A stretch of 64,000 nt of DNA from Streptomyces sp. GQFP. Its GTDB lineage: Bacteria > Actinomycetota > Actinomycetes > Streptomycetales > Streptomycetaceae. The position numbers were made by a program, and so were the translations under genes. How positions within the stretch are numbered: position 1 is the stretch's first letter; each line of letters starts with the position of its first letter. Below are positions 18,190-26,402 of the stretch, in pieces. The notes under the pieces are model-generated. The model was given only the letters and a program-made list of their open reading frames with translations. It was not told where the DNA came from and made no database searches. The stretch spans positions 1,674,001-1,738,000 of the forward strand of contig NZ_CP089312.1 in assembly GCF_021545335.1 (NCBI RefSeq). Reading direction: 5' to 3'.

Positions 18190-18600
18190 CTAGCTCCCTC
18201 GGTATACGGAGTAGCCGAACGGGTTGAGCAGCAGCGGTACGTGGTAGTGCTCGCCCGGTACGACGGCGAACGTGATCGCCACCTCCGGGAAGAACGCTCC
18301 CGCCGCACCGCTGTCCCGATTCGCGGGGGCGTCCTGCTGCGCATCGGCCTGGTTCTGCTTCAGCTTCTGTTCCAGATACGGCTCGACCTCGAAGTCGAGC
18401 CGCACGTGGGTCGTGTCCTCCGGCAGTGCCGGCAGATCCTTGCACCGCCCGTCCGCGTCGGTCGCGCTGCCACCGAGCGCCTTCCAGTCCGCGTCCCGGC
18501 CGCTGCGCGCGGCGAGCCGGACGGCGACACCCGCGGCGGGCCGGCCGACGCTGGTGTCCAGGATGTGCGTGGACACGGAAGCGGTGGTGTCGGTACTCAT
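18190..18600 (-). CDS. uraH: 5-hydroxyisourate hydrolase
   Basis: 136 residues of the transthyretin-like HIUase family, starting MSTDTTASVSTHILDTSVGR and ending with the diagnostic FGYSVYRGS. It converts 5-hydroxyisourate to OHCU. A stretch of about 15 residues rich in Q, D and A (KQNQADAQQDAPANRDSG) is an insertion relative to typical members. The start overlaps the uraD stop by four bases. Confidence 0.94.
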   Translation of the reverse strand: MSTDTTASVSTHILDTSVGRPAAGVAVRLAARSGRDADWKALGGSATDADGRCKDLPALPEDTTHVRLDFEVEPYLEQKLKQNQADAQQDAPANRDSGAAGAFFPEVAITFAVVPGEHYHVPLLLNPFGYSVYRGS

Positions 18601-19112
18601 GCCTGCTCTTCCTGTACGAGGTTGCCGAGCCGGATGCGGTTGATCTTCCCCAGTTCGGTGCGGACGATCTCCCGCTCCTCCTCCGGTGTGTTCCCGATCC
18701 GTTCCCGTACGGCGTCGCGCATCTGCTCGCCGGTGCGGCCGGTCGCGCAGATCAGGAAGACATGGCCGAACCGTTCCTGGTAGGCGAGGTTCAGTTCGAG
18801 CATCTCGGACTTCAGCTCGTCGGAGGCGCCGGCCATACCGCGCTGCTCGCGGGCGGAGGTCGGGTCGCCGGGCTTGGGGCGGCCGATCGGCGGGTGGCCG
18901 GCCATCGCCTCGGCGAGGTCGTCGGCGGTCAGTTCCGTCATTGCCGCGTCGCTCGCCGCGTACAGGTCCTCGGCGGTGGCGTACGGGCGTCCGGCGAGCA
19001 GCTGCCGACCCCAGGCCGCCGACGCACAGGCCTCGTGGAGGGCGGCGCGGGCCGCGGACTCCGCCAGGGCGTTGAACCGGGCGAGGCCACCAGGGGTCGT
19101 ACTCGACGTCAC
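18597..19112 (-). CDS. uraD: OHCU decarboxylase
   Basis: 171 residues. The catalytic histidine is in MAGHPPIGRP, with ELAALNxxYxxRFG-type (MLELNLAYQERFGHVFLICATGR) and RIGNTPEEE segments characteristic of OHCU decarboxylases. It yields S-allantoin. It is the first gene of the four-gene urate operon; a TCAACA palindrome lies 70 bp upstream of its ATG. Confidence 0.95.
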   Translation of the reverse strand: MTSSTTPGGLARFNALAESAARAALHEACASAAWGRQLLAGRPYATAEDLYAASDAAMTELTADDLAEAMAGHPPIGRPKPGDPTSAREQRGMAGASDELKSEMLELNLAYQERFGHVFLICATGRTGEQMRDAVRERIGNTPEEEREIVRTELGKINRIRLGNLVQEEQA

Positions 19113-19181
19113 GGCAAGCCTCCGTGGCCTTGTGCGTACTGGACGGGCTCCGCACAGCTAACGCCTTCCGGCGACAAGACG

Positions 19182-19196
19182 TCAACACTTTGTTGA
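19182..19196. promoter_or_regulatory. TCAACA-N3-TGTTGA palindrome of the urate operon
   Basis: TCAACACTTTGTTGA has perfect six-base arms. It lies between the uraD start (19112) and the end of the HTH gene (19244), and matches the palindrome before aceB at 234-248. Probable operator for the urate operon. Confidence 0.55.
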
Positions 19197-19243
19197 AAAT
19201 TCCGGGTTACGGCGCCGCCCCCGACGGCGTTACCCGAGGCCCG

Positions 19244-19624
19244 TCAGGCCTGTTTCTCGCGGTTCAGGTAGTTGTAGACCGTGAAGCGGCTGACCCCGAG
19301 GGCGCCCGCCACGGTCTCGACCCCGTGCCGCACGGAGAAGGCGCCGCGCGCCTCGAGTATCCGTACGATCTCCTGCTTGGCCTTGCGGTCCAGTTCGGCC
19401 AGCGGCTTGCCGTGCTTGCGCTCCAGGGCGGCCAGGATGTGATCGAGCGAGTCGGCGAGCTGCGGCAGGCGTACGGCGACCACGTCGGCGCCCTCCCAGG
19501 CGAGCACGACGTCGTCGGGGCCGGCCTGGCCGGGCGGGACCATCTCGCCGCCCATAGCGTCGACCAGCGGTTTCACGGCCGCGACGAAGGCCGCACCGGC
19601 GGACCCGTCCCCACCGCCGGTCAC
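19244..19624 (-). CDS. YheO/DauR-like helix-turn-helix protein
   Basis: 126 residues from a GTG whose bases overlap the stop of the upstream gene (GTGA). The C-terminal 45 residues (KQEIVRILEARGAF, VAGALGVSRFTVYNYLN) match the HTH domain of YheO/DauR-type regulators. The N-terminal 60 residues are shorter than the usual PAS-like domain. Its position upstream of, and parallel to, the urate operon makes it a candidate regulator of that operon and possibly of the 19182 palindrome. Confidence 0.75.
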   Translation of the reverse strand: MTGGGDGSAGAAFVAAVKPLVDAMGGEMVPPGQAGPDDVVLAWEGADVVAVRLPQLADSLDHILAALERKHGKPLAELDRKAKQEIVRILEARGAFSVRHGVETVAGALGVSRFTVYNYLNREKQA

Positions 19625-19875
19625 CGACCGCCCTCCCCGTCGATCACGTTGACCTGAAGCGAGATCCGGGTCGCGCCGGCTTCCAGCGTCTTGCGCAGCA
19701 GCGCGTCCAGGGCGGTGAGCACGGCGTCGGCGCGACCCTCGGCGGTGTTGCCGAACGGGCCGACGTCCACCGCGTCCAGATCGGCCGCCTCGATGACCTC
19801 GCGGGCGACCAGCGCGTGTGCGGGTGCCTCGTCGAGGTCGAAGGGCTCGGTCGTGAACTCCACTCTCAATCGCAC
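19621..19875 (-). CDS. Small acidic hypothetical protein coupled to the HTH gene
   Basis: 84 residues, MRLRVEFTTEPFDLDEAPAH onward, ending SLQVNVIDGEGGR. The pattern of alternating hydrophobic strands at both ends suggests a ferredoxin-like small fold. It overlaps the HTH gene by four bases, so the two are made together. It may be a ligand- or partner-binding subunit of that regulator; I do not recognise the family. Confidence 0.65.
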   Translation of the reverse strand: MRLRVEFTTEPFDLDEAPAHALVAREVIEAADLDAVDVGPFGNTAEGRADAVLTALDALLRKTLEAGATRISLQVNVIDGEGGR

Positions 19876-19993
19876 TGTGCCCCCATGGCATCGGCTCCCG
19901 GTCGCTCGGGCTCGACCCTAACGGACTCTCCGGCGGCAATCACCAGCGATGCCCGCTCGGGCCGACGACGTGCCCCCGAGGCCACCAACCGGC

Positions 19994-20971
19994 CTACAGT
20001 CGCAGGGAGTTCACCTGCAGGGCAGCATCCGGTGCGGTGTCACTCACACGGGTGGCACGCCTTCGGCGGGCGAGGGAGACGGCCAGTGCCGTCAGCGCGG
20101 CGAGCGTCGCCCAGCAGGCCGCCAGAGCGGGCAGCGGGGTGGCGGCTCCACCCGCCTGACGTACATAGGCGAGGGTCGCCGAGTCGGCGTGCGCGCCCAG
20201 CAGTTGGGCGGCTGCCAGCGCGCCCGCGACGAGCACGGCAGCGGCGGCCACGAGCGACGACCGGCTGAACCAGAGCGCTGTACCGGCCAGCAGACACAGC
20301 ACGGAGACGCCGAGCGAGGCGGCCAGTCCGTGCTTCGGCGCGTCGACCCAGTCGAGCGGGAAGTGGGCCGCGCCGCAGAGCAGGACGAGGGCGGCGGCGG
20401 CACGGCGGAGCCAGAGGCGGGCCGGCTGTTCCTCGCCCTGAGGTGGGGTGTGCGCGGGGGCGGGCGTGGGTGTGGACGCGGGATTCCTGTCCCGGTCATG
20501 GACCTCGTCATGATCACGGGCCTCGTCGAGGCGGCCGATCAGCTGGACGAGGTCCTCGACGGGTCTGCCGGTGGCGGCCGCGTGCAGGGCCTGGGCCTTG
20601 GCGTGTGCGGCGTGTGGGGCCGCGTGCAGGAGGGCGACCAGGCGGCCGACCTCGGCCACGGGCCGCTGCTCGGCGGCCGTCCGGATCGCCTCGTCCATCC
20701 GGTCGACGCCGCGCTGCGGCGGGCCCAGGAGTTCCACGAGGCGCGAGACGTCCTCCACGGAACGCGCCACCGCCGCCACCCGCAGGACGGACGCGGCGAT
20801 AGGCAGGCCGTCGGGCGACTGCTCCAGGAGGGTGACGAGTTGGACGACGTCGTCCAGGGGTCTGGCGACGACCACGGTGCGCACCAGTTCGTCCGTACGT
20901 ATTCGGGTGACGGGAGGATGTTCGCCTGTTCCGGGGTTCTCCGGGCAGGCAGGGAATGGCTCGACGGCCAT
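19994..20971 (-). CDS. Membrane protein with helical N-terminal repeats
   Basis: 325 residues. The first 150 contain several helical units with the pattern ARPLDDVVQLVTLLE, ARSVEDVSRLVELL, QRPVAEVGRLVALL and GRPVEDLVQLIGRL, each about 30 residues apart. After a proline-rich linker come four hydrophobic helices (AAAALVLLCGAAHF, LGVSVLCLLAGTALW, VAAAAVLVAGALAAAQLL, WATLAALTALAVSLA). Likely a membrane-anchored scaffold; its function is unknown. Confidence 0.7.
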   Translation of the reverse strand: MAVEPFPACPENPGTGEHPPVTRIRTDELVRTVVVARPLDDVVQLVTLLEQSPDGLPIAASVLRVAAVARSVEDVSRLVELLGPPQRGVDRMDEAIRTAAEQRPVAEVGRLVALLHAAPHAAHAKAQALHAAATGRPVEDLVQLIGRLDEARDHDEVHDRDRNPASTPTPAPAHTPPQGEEQPARLWLRRAAAALVLLCGAAHFPLDWVDAPKHGLAASLGVSVLCLLAGTALWFSRSSLVAAAAVLVAGALAAAQLLGAHADSATLAYVRQAGGAATPLPALAACWATLAALTALAVSLARRRRATRVSDTAPDAALQVNSLRL

Positions 20972-21136
20972 GTTCGCCTCACAACTTCAGGGCACTGACA
21001 CACGGGCAACGTGCGCCCCGCTCAGATGAACGTTGCACCTGTCTAACCGCCCTCTTCCCACCCCGCCACTTGGGAGACCACAGGAGAGACCACTCGGGAG
21101 AGCCCTCTTGACAAGCTCCGACACCCGGCGGCAATC

Positions 21137-21172
21137 TTCCAATGAGCAGAAACATATTTCCACAATACGGAA
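21137..21172. promoter_or_regulatory. Paired AllR-type operators of hyi
   Basis: TTCCAATGAGCAGAA (21137-21151) and TTCCACAATACGGAA (21158-21172), centres 21 bp apart. The weaker site is upstream here, the reverse of the aceB order. The strong site ends 41 bp before the hyi ATG, where a repressor would block transcription. Confidence 0.65.
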
Positions 21173-21213
21173 TTAAGATCGCGAAGATCGAACCATGAGA
21201 GGCGTCGACGGCC

Positions 21214-22080
21214 ATGGGATCCACAGAGCAGCGCTTCAACGTCAACCTGTCGATCCTCTTCACGGAACTCCCGCTCCTGGAGCGCCCGGCGGCGGCCCGT
21301 GCGGCCGGTTTCACCGCGGTCGAGCTGTGGTGGCCCTGGCTCGACTCCCCCACGCCGGAACAGTCCGAGCTGGACTCCCTGCGGGCGGCGATCGAGGACG
21401 CGGGCGTCCGGCTCACCGGTCTGAACTTCTACGCCGGCCAGCTGCCGGGCCCGGACCGGGGCGCCCTGTCGGTGCCCGGGGCGGAGTCCGAGCGGTTCCG
21501 CGCCAACATCGAGGTGGCCGCCGGTCTGGCCGAGTCGCTCGGCTGCGGCGCCCTCAACGCGCTGTACGGCAACCGGATCGAGGGCGTGGACCCGGCGGAG
21601 CAGGACGCGCTGGCGCTGGAGAACCTGGTGCTCGCGGCCCGGGCCGCCGACCGTATCGGCGCGATCCTCCTCGTAGAAGCGCTCAACCGGCTGGAGTCAC
21701 CCCGGTACCCGCTGGTCAGCGCCCCGGCCGCCGTGGAGGTCGTCGACCGGGTCAACGCGGCGACGGGCCTCGACAACGCCCGTTTCCTGATGGACCTCTA
21801 CCACCTGTCCATGAACGGCGAGGACCTCCCGTCGGTGATCGACGAGTTCGCCGCGAAGACGGGCCACGTCCAGATCGCCGACAACCCCGGCCGCGGCGCC
21901 CCCGGCACCGGCACGCTCCCCCTCGCGGACCACCTCGACCGGCTGCGCAAGGCCGGTTACACGGGCTGGGTCGGCCTGGAGTACAAGCCGGGCGACCGGC
22001 CGAGCGCCGAGGCCTTCGACTGGCTGCCGTACGAGGCGCGCCGAACCCCTGACACGACAGAGCAGCAGGCCGACAAGTAA
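21214..22080 (+). CDS. hyi: Hydroxypyruvate isomerase
   Basis: 288 residues, TIM-barrel xylose-isomerase-like family. The N-terminus FNVNLSILFTELPLLERPAAA, the metal-ligand ILLVEALNR, FLMDLYHLSMNGED and VQIADNPGRGAPGTG are typical of Hyi. It interconverts hydroxypyruvate and tartronate semialdehyde, the product of glyoxylate carboligase. It forms an operon with the reductase 31 bp downstream, under the same predicted operators as gcl. Confidence 0.92.
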   Translation: MGSTEQRFNVNLSILFTELPLLERPAAARAAGFTAVELWWPWLDSPTPEQSELDSLRAAIEDAGVRLTGLNFYAGQLPGPDRGALSVPGAESERFRANIEVAAGLAESLGCGALNALYGNRIEGVDPAEQDALALENLVLAARAADRIGAILLVEALNRLESPRYPLVSAPAAVEVVDRVNAATGLDNARFLMDLYHLSMNGEDLPSVIDEFAAKTGHVQIADNPGRGAPGTGTLPLADHLDRLRKAGYTGWVGLEYKPGDRPSAEAFDWLPYEARRTPDTTEQQADK

Positions 22081-22111
22081 CCGAACCAAAGAGCCAGAGA
22101 GGCACCCCATC

Positions 22112-23002
22112 ATGAGCAATCTCCCCCGGGTCGCCTGGATAGGTCTCGGCATCATGGGCTCCCCCATGTCCGAGAACCTGATCAAGGCGGGTTACGACGT
22201 CACCGGCTTCACCCTGGAACAGGACAAGCTCGACCGCCTGGTCGCCGCCGGCGGCACCGCGGCCGGCTCGATCGCCCAGGCCGTGCGCAATGCCGACGTG
22301 GTGATCACGATGGTGCCCGCGTCACCGCAGGTCGAGGCGGTCGCGTACGGCCCCGAGGGCATCCTGGAGAACGTGCGGCCCGGTGCCCTGGTGGTCGACA
22401 TGTCGTCGATCACCCCGCAGACGTCGGTGGACCTGGCGAAGGCGGCGGCCGAGAAGGGCGTCCGGGTGCTGGACGCGCCCGTGTCGGGCGGTGAGGCGGG
22501 CGCGGTCGAGGCCGTGCTGTCCATCATGGTCGGCGGTGAGCAGGCCGACTTCGACGCGGCGAAGCCGATCCTCGAGGCGCTGGGCAGGACCATCGTGCTG
22601 TGCGGTCCGCACGGCTCCGGCCAGACGGTGAAGGCAGCGAACCAGCTGATCGTCGCCGTGAACATCCAGGGGTGCGCCGAGGCCGTGGTCTTCCTGGAGA
22701 AGTCGGGCGTGGACCTGCGGGCGGCGCTGGAGGTGCTGGGCGGCGGGCTGGCCGGCTCGACGGTGCTGGCCCGCAAGAAGGACAACTTCCTGAACCGTGA
22801 CTTCGCGCCGGGCTTCCGTATCGACCTCCACCACAAGGACATGGGCATCGTGACGGACGCGGCCCGCACGGTCGGCGCCGCGCTGCCGGTCGGCGCGGTG
22901 GTCGCCCAACTCGTCGCGTCCCTGCGTACCCAGGGCGACGGGGGCCTGGACCACTCGGCGCTGCTGCGGGGCGTGGAACGCCTGTCGGGCGCCGAGGTCT
23001 GA
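22112..23002 (+). CDS. glxR: Tartronate semialdehyde reductase (2-hydroxy-3-oxopropionate reductase)
   Basis: 296 residues. The N-terminal NAD(P) fold reads WIGLGIMGSPMSENLIKAGYDV; DAPVSGGEAGA and the catalytic lysine in SGQTVKAANQLIVA follow. It reduces tartronate semialdehyde to D-glycerate, completing the glyoxylate-to-glycerate route. RBS GAGAGG precedes the ATG. It is the second gene of the hyi operon. Confidence 0.94.
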   Translation: MSNLPRVAWIGLGIMGSPMSENLIKAGYDVTGFTLEQDKLDRLVAAGGTAAGSIAQAVRNADVVITMVPASPQVEAVAYGPEGILENVRPGALVVDMSSITPQTSVDLAKAAAEKGVRVLDAPVSGGEAGAVEAVLSIMVGGEQADFDAAKPILEALGRTIVLCGPHGSGQTVKAANQLIVAVNIQGCAEAVVFLEKSGVDLRAALEVLGGGLAGSTVLARKKDNFLNRDFAPGFRIDLHHKDMGIVTDAARTVGAALPVGAVVAQLVASLRTQGDGGLDHSALLRGVERLSGAEV

Positions 23003-23171
23003 CGCCCGCTCCACCCTCCCTCCCCCAGATCTTCCGGGCGGCGCCACCGCTGACAACTGTCCTGTCGCGCCCAGGCGTTGGCGCCGCCCGGAAACCCACG
23101 GCGATTGCCCCCTGCCCGCGTGGCCCGGTTCCCGATGTGCGGAACGGGTGCGCGGGCAGCACGCTGGGAGC

Positions 23172-23396
23172 ATGGACGTACCCAACATCGTCGTGCATCC
23201 CCCGGCCCTGGACGGATCGAGGCGGGTCACCGCCGGGGACGAGACACTCGGGGTCGCCTCCCACCTCGACGATGTCGTCGAAGCGCTGCGACTCGCCGAC
23301 CTGGAGTGGATCGACCCGGAGACGAGCGACCTCGTCGAGTGGCAGGGCGGCGGGCCCGAGGACTGGCCGGGGCTGTCGGAGCATCACGGGCAGTGA
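23172..23396 (+). CDS. Small hypothetical protein
   Basis: 74 residues from MDVPNIVVHPPALDG; an upstream in-frame start at 23148 adds eight residues. It is acidic, with no cysteine, signal or membrane segment. The repeated DxxEWxD pattern near the C-terminus (DLEWIDPE, DLVEWQGGGPEDW) looks like a short conserved actinobacterial family. Function unknown. Confidence 0.6.
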   Translation: MDVPNIVVHPPALDGSRRVTAGDETLGVASHLDDVVEALRLADLEWIDPETSDLVEWQGGGPEDWPGLSEHHGQ

Positions 23397-23440
23397 GGGT
23401 GCCGCGGGCGCACGAGGGAACACAGCACGGGGGAAACAAG

Positions 23441-23468
23441 AAGGGGTGCCCATGCGGGCACCCCTTTC
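23441..23468. terminator. Bidirectional terminator
   Basis: Eleven-base perfect arms (AAGGGGTGCCC, 23441-23451 and 23456-23466) with an ATGC tetraloop, running into TTT. It separates the small gene from the convergent gcl. Confidence 0.85.
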
Positions 23469-23484
23469 TCGCGTGTCGTCGCGG

Positions 23485-25269
23485 TCAGGCCTTCAGCGGC
23501 CTGATCGATGTCGGCGCATGGCCAGGCTCCGTCGCGATGTCCTCGAACTCCACCACGTTTCCTATGTCGTTGGTGGTCGACATGGAGATGTTCGTGACGC
23601 GTTCCAGGATCGCCTCGACGACCACCGGGACCCGGTGTTCGGCCGCGAGCTTCTTCGCCTGCTCGAAGGCCGTGGCCAGTTCGGCCGGGTCCGTCACGCG
23701 GATCGCCCTGCAGCCGAGGCCCTCGGCGACCTTGACGTGGTCGACGCCGTAGGCGCCCAGTTCGGGTGAGTTGAGGTTCTCGAACTCCAGGTTGACCTGG
23801 AAGTCGATGTCGAAGGCCCGCTGCGCCTGCCGGATCAGACCGAGGTAGGAGTTGTTCACCAGGACGTGGACGTACGGGATGCGGTGCTGGGCTCCGACCG
23901 CCAACTCCTCGATCATGAACTGGAAGTCGTAGTCCCCGGAGAGGGCGACCACGGACGCCTCCGGGTCGGCGACGGCGACGCCCAGCGCGGCCGGGATCGT
24001 CCAGCCGAGAGGGCCCGCCTGGCCGCAGTTGATCCAGTGGCGGGGCCGGTAGACGTGCAGCATCTGTGCGCCGGCGATCTGCGAGAGGCCGATCGTGGTC
24101 ACGTACCGCGTCTCGGGGCCGAAGGCCTTGTTCATCTCCTCGTAGACGCGCTGCGGCTTGATCGGGATGTCGTCGAAGTGCGTACGACGCTGGAGGCGGG
24201 CCCTGCGCTCCTGTGCGGCCGCCGCCCAGTCGGAGCGGTCGGGGAGGCCGCCCGCGTCCTTCAACTCCCTTGCCACCGTGACGAAAAGCTCCAGCGCGGC
24301 CTTGGCGTCGGAGGCGATGCCGTAGTCGGGGGCGAAGATACGGCCGATCTGGGTGGGCTCGATGTCGACGTGCACGAAGGTGCGGCCGGCGGTGTAGACG
24401 TCGAGGCGGCCGGTGTGGCGGTTGGCCCAGCGGTTGCCGATGCCGAGGACGAAGTCGGACTCCAGGAAGGTGGCGTTGCCGTAGCGGTGCGAGGTCTGGA
24501 GGCCGACCATCCCGGCGTTCAGCTCGTGGTCGTCCGGCAGCGCGCCCCAGCCCATGAGGGTCGGGACGACTGGCACACCCGTCAACTCGGCAAATTCCAC
24601 CAGGAGTTCGGCCGCGTCGGCGTTGATGATGCCGCCGCCGGCCACGATCAGCGGCCGGTGCGAGGCGTTGAGCATCGCGAGGGCCTTCTCGATCTGGGCG
24701 CGGGTGGCGGCTGGTCGATAGACGGGCAGCGGTTCATAGGTCTCGGGGTCGAACTCGATCTCCGTCTGTTGGACGTCGACCGGCAGATCGACCAGCACCG
24801 GCCCCGGGCGGCCCGACCGCATCAGATGGAAGGCCTGCTGGAGGACGCCGGGCACCTGGGCCGCCTCCAGCACGGTGACGGCCATCTTCGTGACCGGCCG
24901 GGCGATGGAGGCGATGTCGACGGCCTGGAAGTCCTCCTTGTGGATCACGGCGGTGGGTGCCTGTCCGGTGATGCAGAGGATCGGGATCGAGTCGCCGGTC
25001 GCGGAGTACAGGCCCGTGATCATGTCGGTGCCGGCGGGGCCCGAAGTGCCCACGCAGACACCGATGTTGCCGGGGTGGGTGCGGGTGTAGCCCTCGGCCA
25101 TGTGCGAGGCGCCCTCGACATGGCGGGCGAGGGTGTGGCTGATCCCGCCGGAGGCCTTGAGCGCCGCGTAGAAGGGGTTGATCGCCGCGCCGGGCACACC
25201 GAACGCGTGCGTGACGCCCTCCCGCTTGAGGATCTCGACTGCCGCGCGGGCAGCGGTCATACGTGCCAT
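23485..25269 (-). CDS. gcl: Glyoxylate carboligase
   Basis: 594 residues, matching E. coli Gcl in length. It joins two glyoxylates to tartronate semialdehyde with thiamine diphosphate and FAD. The segment [15 protein letters not shown] and [16 protein letters not shown] are diagnostic: the valine in RHVEG replaces the catalytic glutamate of other ThDP enzymes, a known feature of Gcl. The ThDP motif [15 protein letters not shown] is present. GAGGAG lies seven bases before the chosen ATG. Its promoter carries the paired AllR-type sites. Confidence 0.96.
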   Translation of the reverse strand: MARMTAARAAVEILKREGVTHAFGVPGAAINPFYAALKASGGISHTLARHVEGASHMAEGYTRTHPGNIGVCVGTSGPAGTDMITGLYSATGDSIPILCITGQAPTAVIHKEDFQAVDIASIARPVTKMAVTVLEAAQVPGVLQQAFHLMRSGRPGPVLVDLPVDVQQTEIEFDPETYEPLPVYRPAATRAQIEKALAMLNASHRPLIVAGGGIINADAAELLVEFAELTGVPVVPTLMGWGALPDDHELNAGMVGLQTSHRYGNATFLESDFVLGIGNRWANRHTGRLDVYTAGRTFVHVDIEPTQIGRIFAPDYGIASDAKAALELFVTVARELKDAGGLPDRSDWAAAAQERRARLQRRTHFDDIPIKPQRVYEEMNKAFGPETRYVTTIGLSQIAGAQMLHVYRPRHWINCGQAGPLGWTIPAALGVAVADPEASVVALSGDYDFQFMIEELAVGAQHRIPYVHVLVNNSYLGLIRQAQRAFDIDFQVNLEFENLNSPELGAYGVDHVKVAEGLGCRAIRVTDPAELATAFEQAKKLAAEHRVPVVVEAILERVTNISMSTTNDIGNVVEFEDIATEPGHAPTSIRPLKA

Positions 25270-25333
25270 GGAGCAACTCCTCGGATTCGTACTCCCGTCG
25301 CGCCCCGCGGAGAGTTGAGCCTTCCGTGACAGT

Positions 25334-25369
25334 TTCCACAATATGGAATCTAATTTCTGCTATCTGGAA
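25334..25369. promoter_or_regulatory. Paired AllR-type operators of gcl
   Basis: TTCCACAATATGGAA (25334-25348) and, on the minus strand, TTCCAGATAGCAGAA (25355-25369); centres are 21 bp apart. For this minus-strand gene the weaker site is upstream, as at hyi. Confidence 0.65.
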
Positions 25370-25471
25370 ACAATGTAAGTGGGACCGGAAAGGCCGTCAA
25401 GAGACGGACAAGCGGGGGTTCCGTGCAGCACGATGGGGCTCTGACCCCGACATCACGTAGTGGAGTGGGCC

Positions 25472-26230
25472 ATGGCCGAGAGCATGCCGGTGCGATGTCC
25501 GGCCTGCCTGCGCGAGCATCTGTACGCGGCACCCTCCTATCCGTGCGCGTGCGGTACGCCCGTCAGCCCGTCGCTCGACGAACGGGCGTCCGCGACAGCC
25601 GTCACCCACCGTGTCTGGGACGAGGAGTGGGTCACCGTGCGCTGCGGGGCCTGCGGCCGGGGAGACCAGTGGCCGCACCCCGAACTGGGCTGCCCCTGCG
25701 GCACGGTCCTGCGCATCCCGGTGACACGGGCGGCCCAGGACGCCCCCGAAGACCGTCCCCAGCCGGCGGACGCCCCGCCCCCTCCAAGTGGCACCGCGAA
25801 GCTCCCGGGCGTCCTCCGCGCCCCGCGCCCCCACCCGTCCGCCCGCCCCCGGCGCGCCTTCCAGCCCGTCACCATCCGCACCGCACGCGACGCCGTCACC
25901 GCCGCCGCCCTCTATCTGCGCTGGCTCGGCTACCAGGACATCCGCCGCGCGGACCAGCGCCCCCCGTCCGGCGTCGGCCTGGCCGCACGCGGAGTCCTGG
26001 CACAGGTCGACCCGACGGTGAGCCCGGCATCACTGCGGGACATCGAGTGCCTGTGGCTGACAGCGATGACGGAGTCCTCGAACTGCGTCTACTTCTCCCT
26101 CGCCGGCTACGACAGCGACGCCCGAGCCCGAGCCGACACCCTCGGCATCCCGCTCTTCGTCCTAGACCTGACGGGCACTCCGCAGCCGGTCAACAGCCCG
26201 GCCGAGGACTTGGACGCCACCGGGGTCTGA
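25472..26230 (+). CDS. Zinc-ribbon protein with possible nuclease-fold C-terminus
   Basis: 252 residues from an ATG six bases after GGAG. The N-terminus has cysteine pairs RCPACLREH, CACGTP, RCGACGRGD and CPCGTVL, likely two zinc ribbons. After a proline-rich linker, TARDAVTAAALYLRWLGYQDI and CVYFSLAGYDSDARARADTLGIPLFVLD resemble restriction-endonuclease-like (Mrr-type) topology, but no clear D-ExK triad is seen. Function is unassigned. Confidence 0.65.
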   Translation: MAESMPVRCPACLREHLYAAPSYPCACGTPVSPSLDERASATAVTHRVWDEEWVTVRCGACGRGDQWPHPELGCPCGTVLRIPVTRAAQDAPEDRPQPADAPPPPSGTAKLPGVLRAPRPHPSARPRRAFQPVTIRTARDAVTAAALYLRWLGYQDIRRADQRPPSGVGLAARGVLAQVDPTVSPASLRDIECLWLTAMTESSNCVYFSLAGYDSDARARADTLGIPLFVLDLTGTPQPVNSPAEDLDATGV

Positions 26231-26260
26231 GCCTGGCTGTCCACATGCCCCAAGCGCGGC

Positions 26261-26313
26261 AGCGCCCCGAAGGGGCGCGGGGAACTGCGCGACCAGCCAC
26301 GACGGCGCCGCAG
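26261..26313. repeat. Dispersed Streptomyces intergenic repeat
   Basis: The block AGCGCCCCGAAGGGGCGCGG, followed by GGAACTGCGCGACCAGCC and a short tail, matches a sequence I know as frequently repeated between genes in Streptomyces genomes. Its first part forms a GCGCCCC/GGGGCGC hairpin. Only one copy is in this window. Confidence 0.6.
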
Positions 26314-26402
26314 CGATCTGACAACCTCTCACGGCTTCGACCGCTGGCCGTGCGTCTGCATGCGCAGCGACTGGCGCACTTCGGTGTGCAGGGATGGGCG
26401 TT

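Noticed and set aside
25472..26230. Active restriction endonuclease
   Set aside because: No convincing D-ExK catalytic set could be found in the C-terminal domain.
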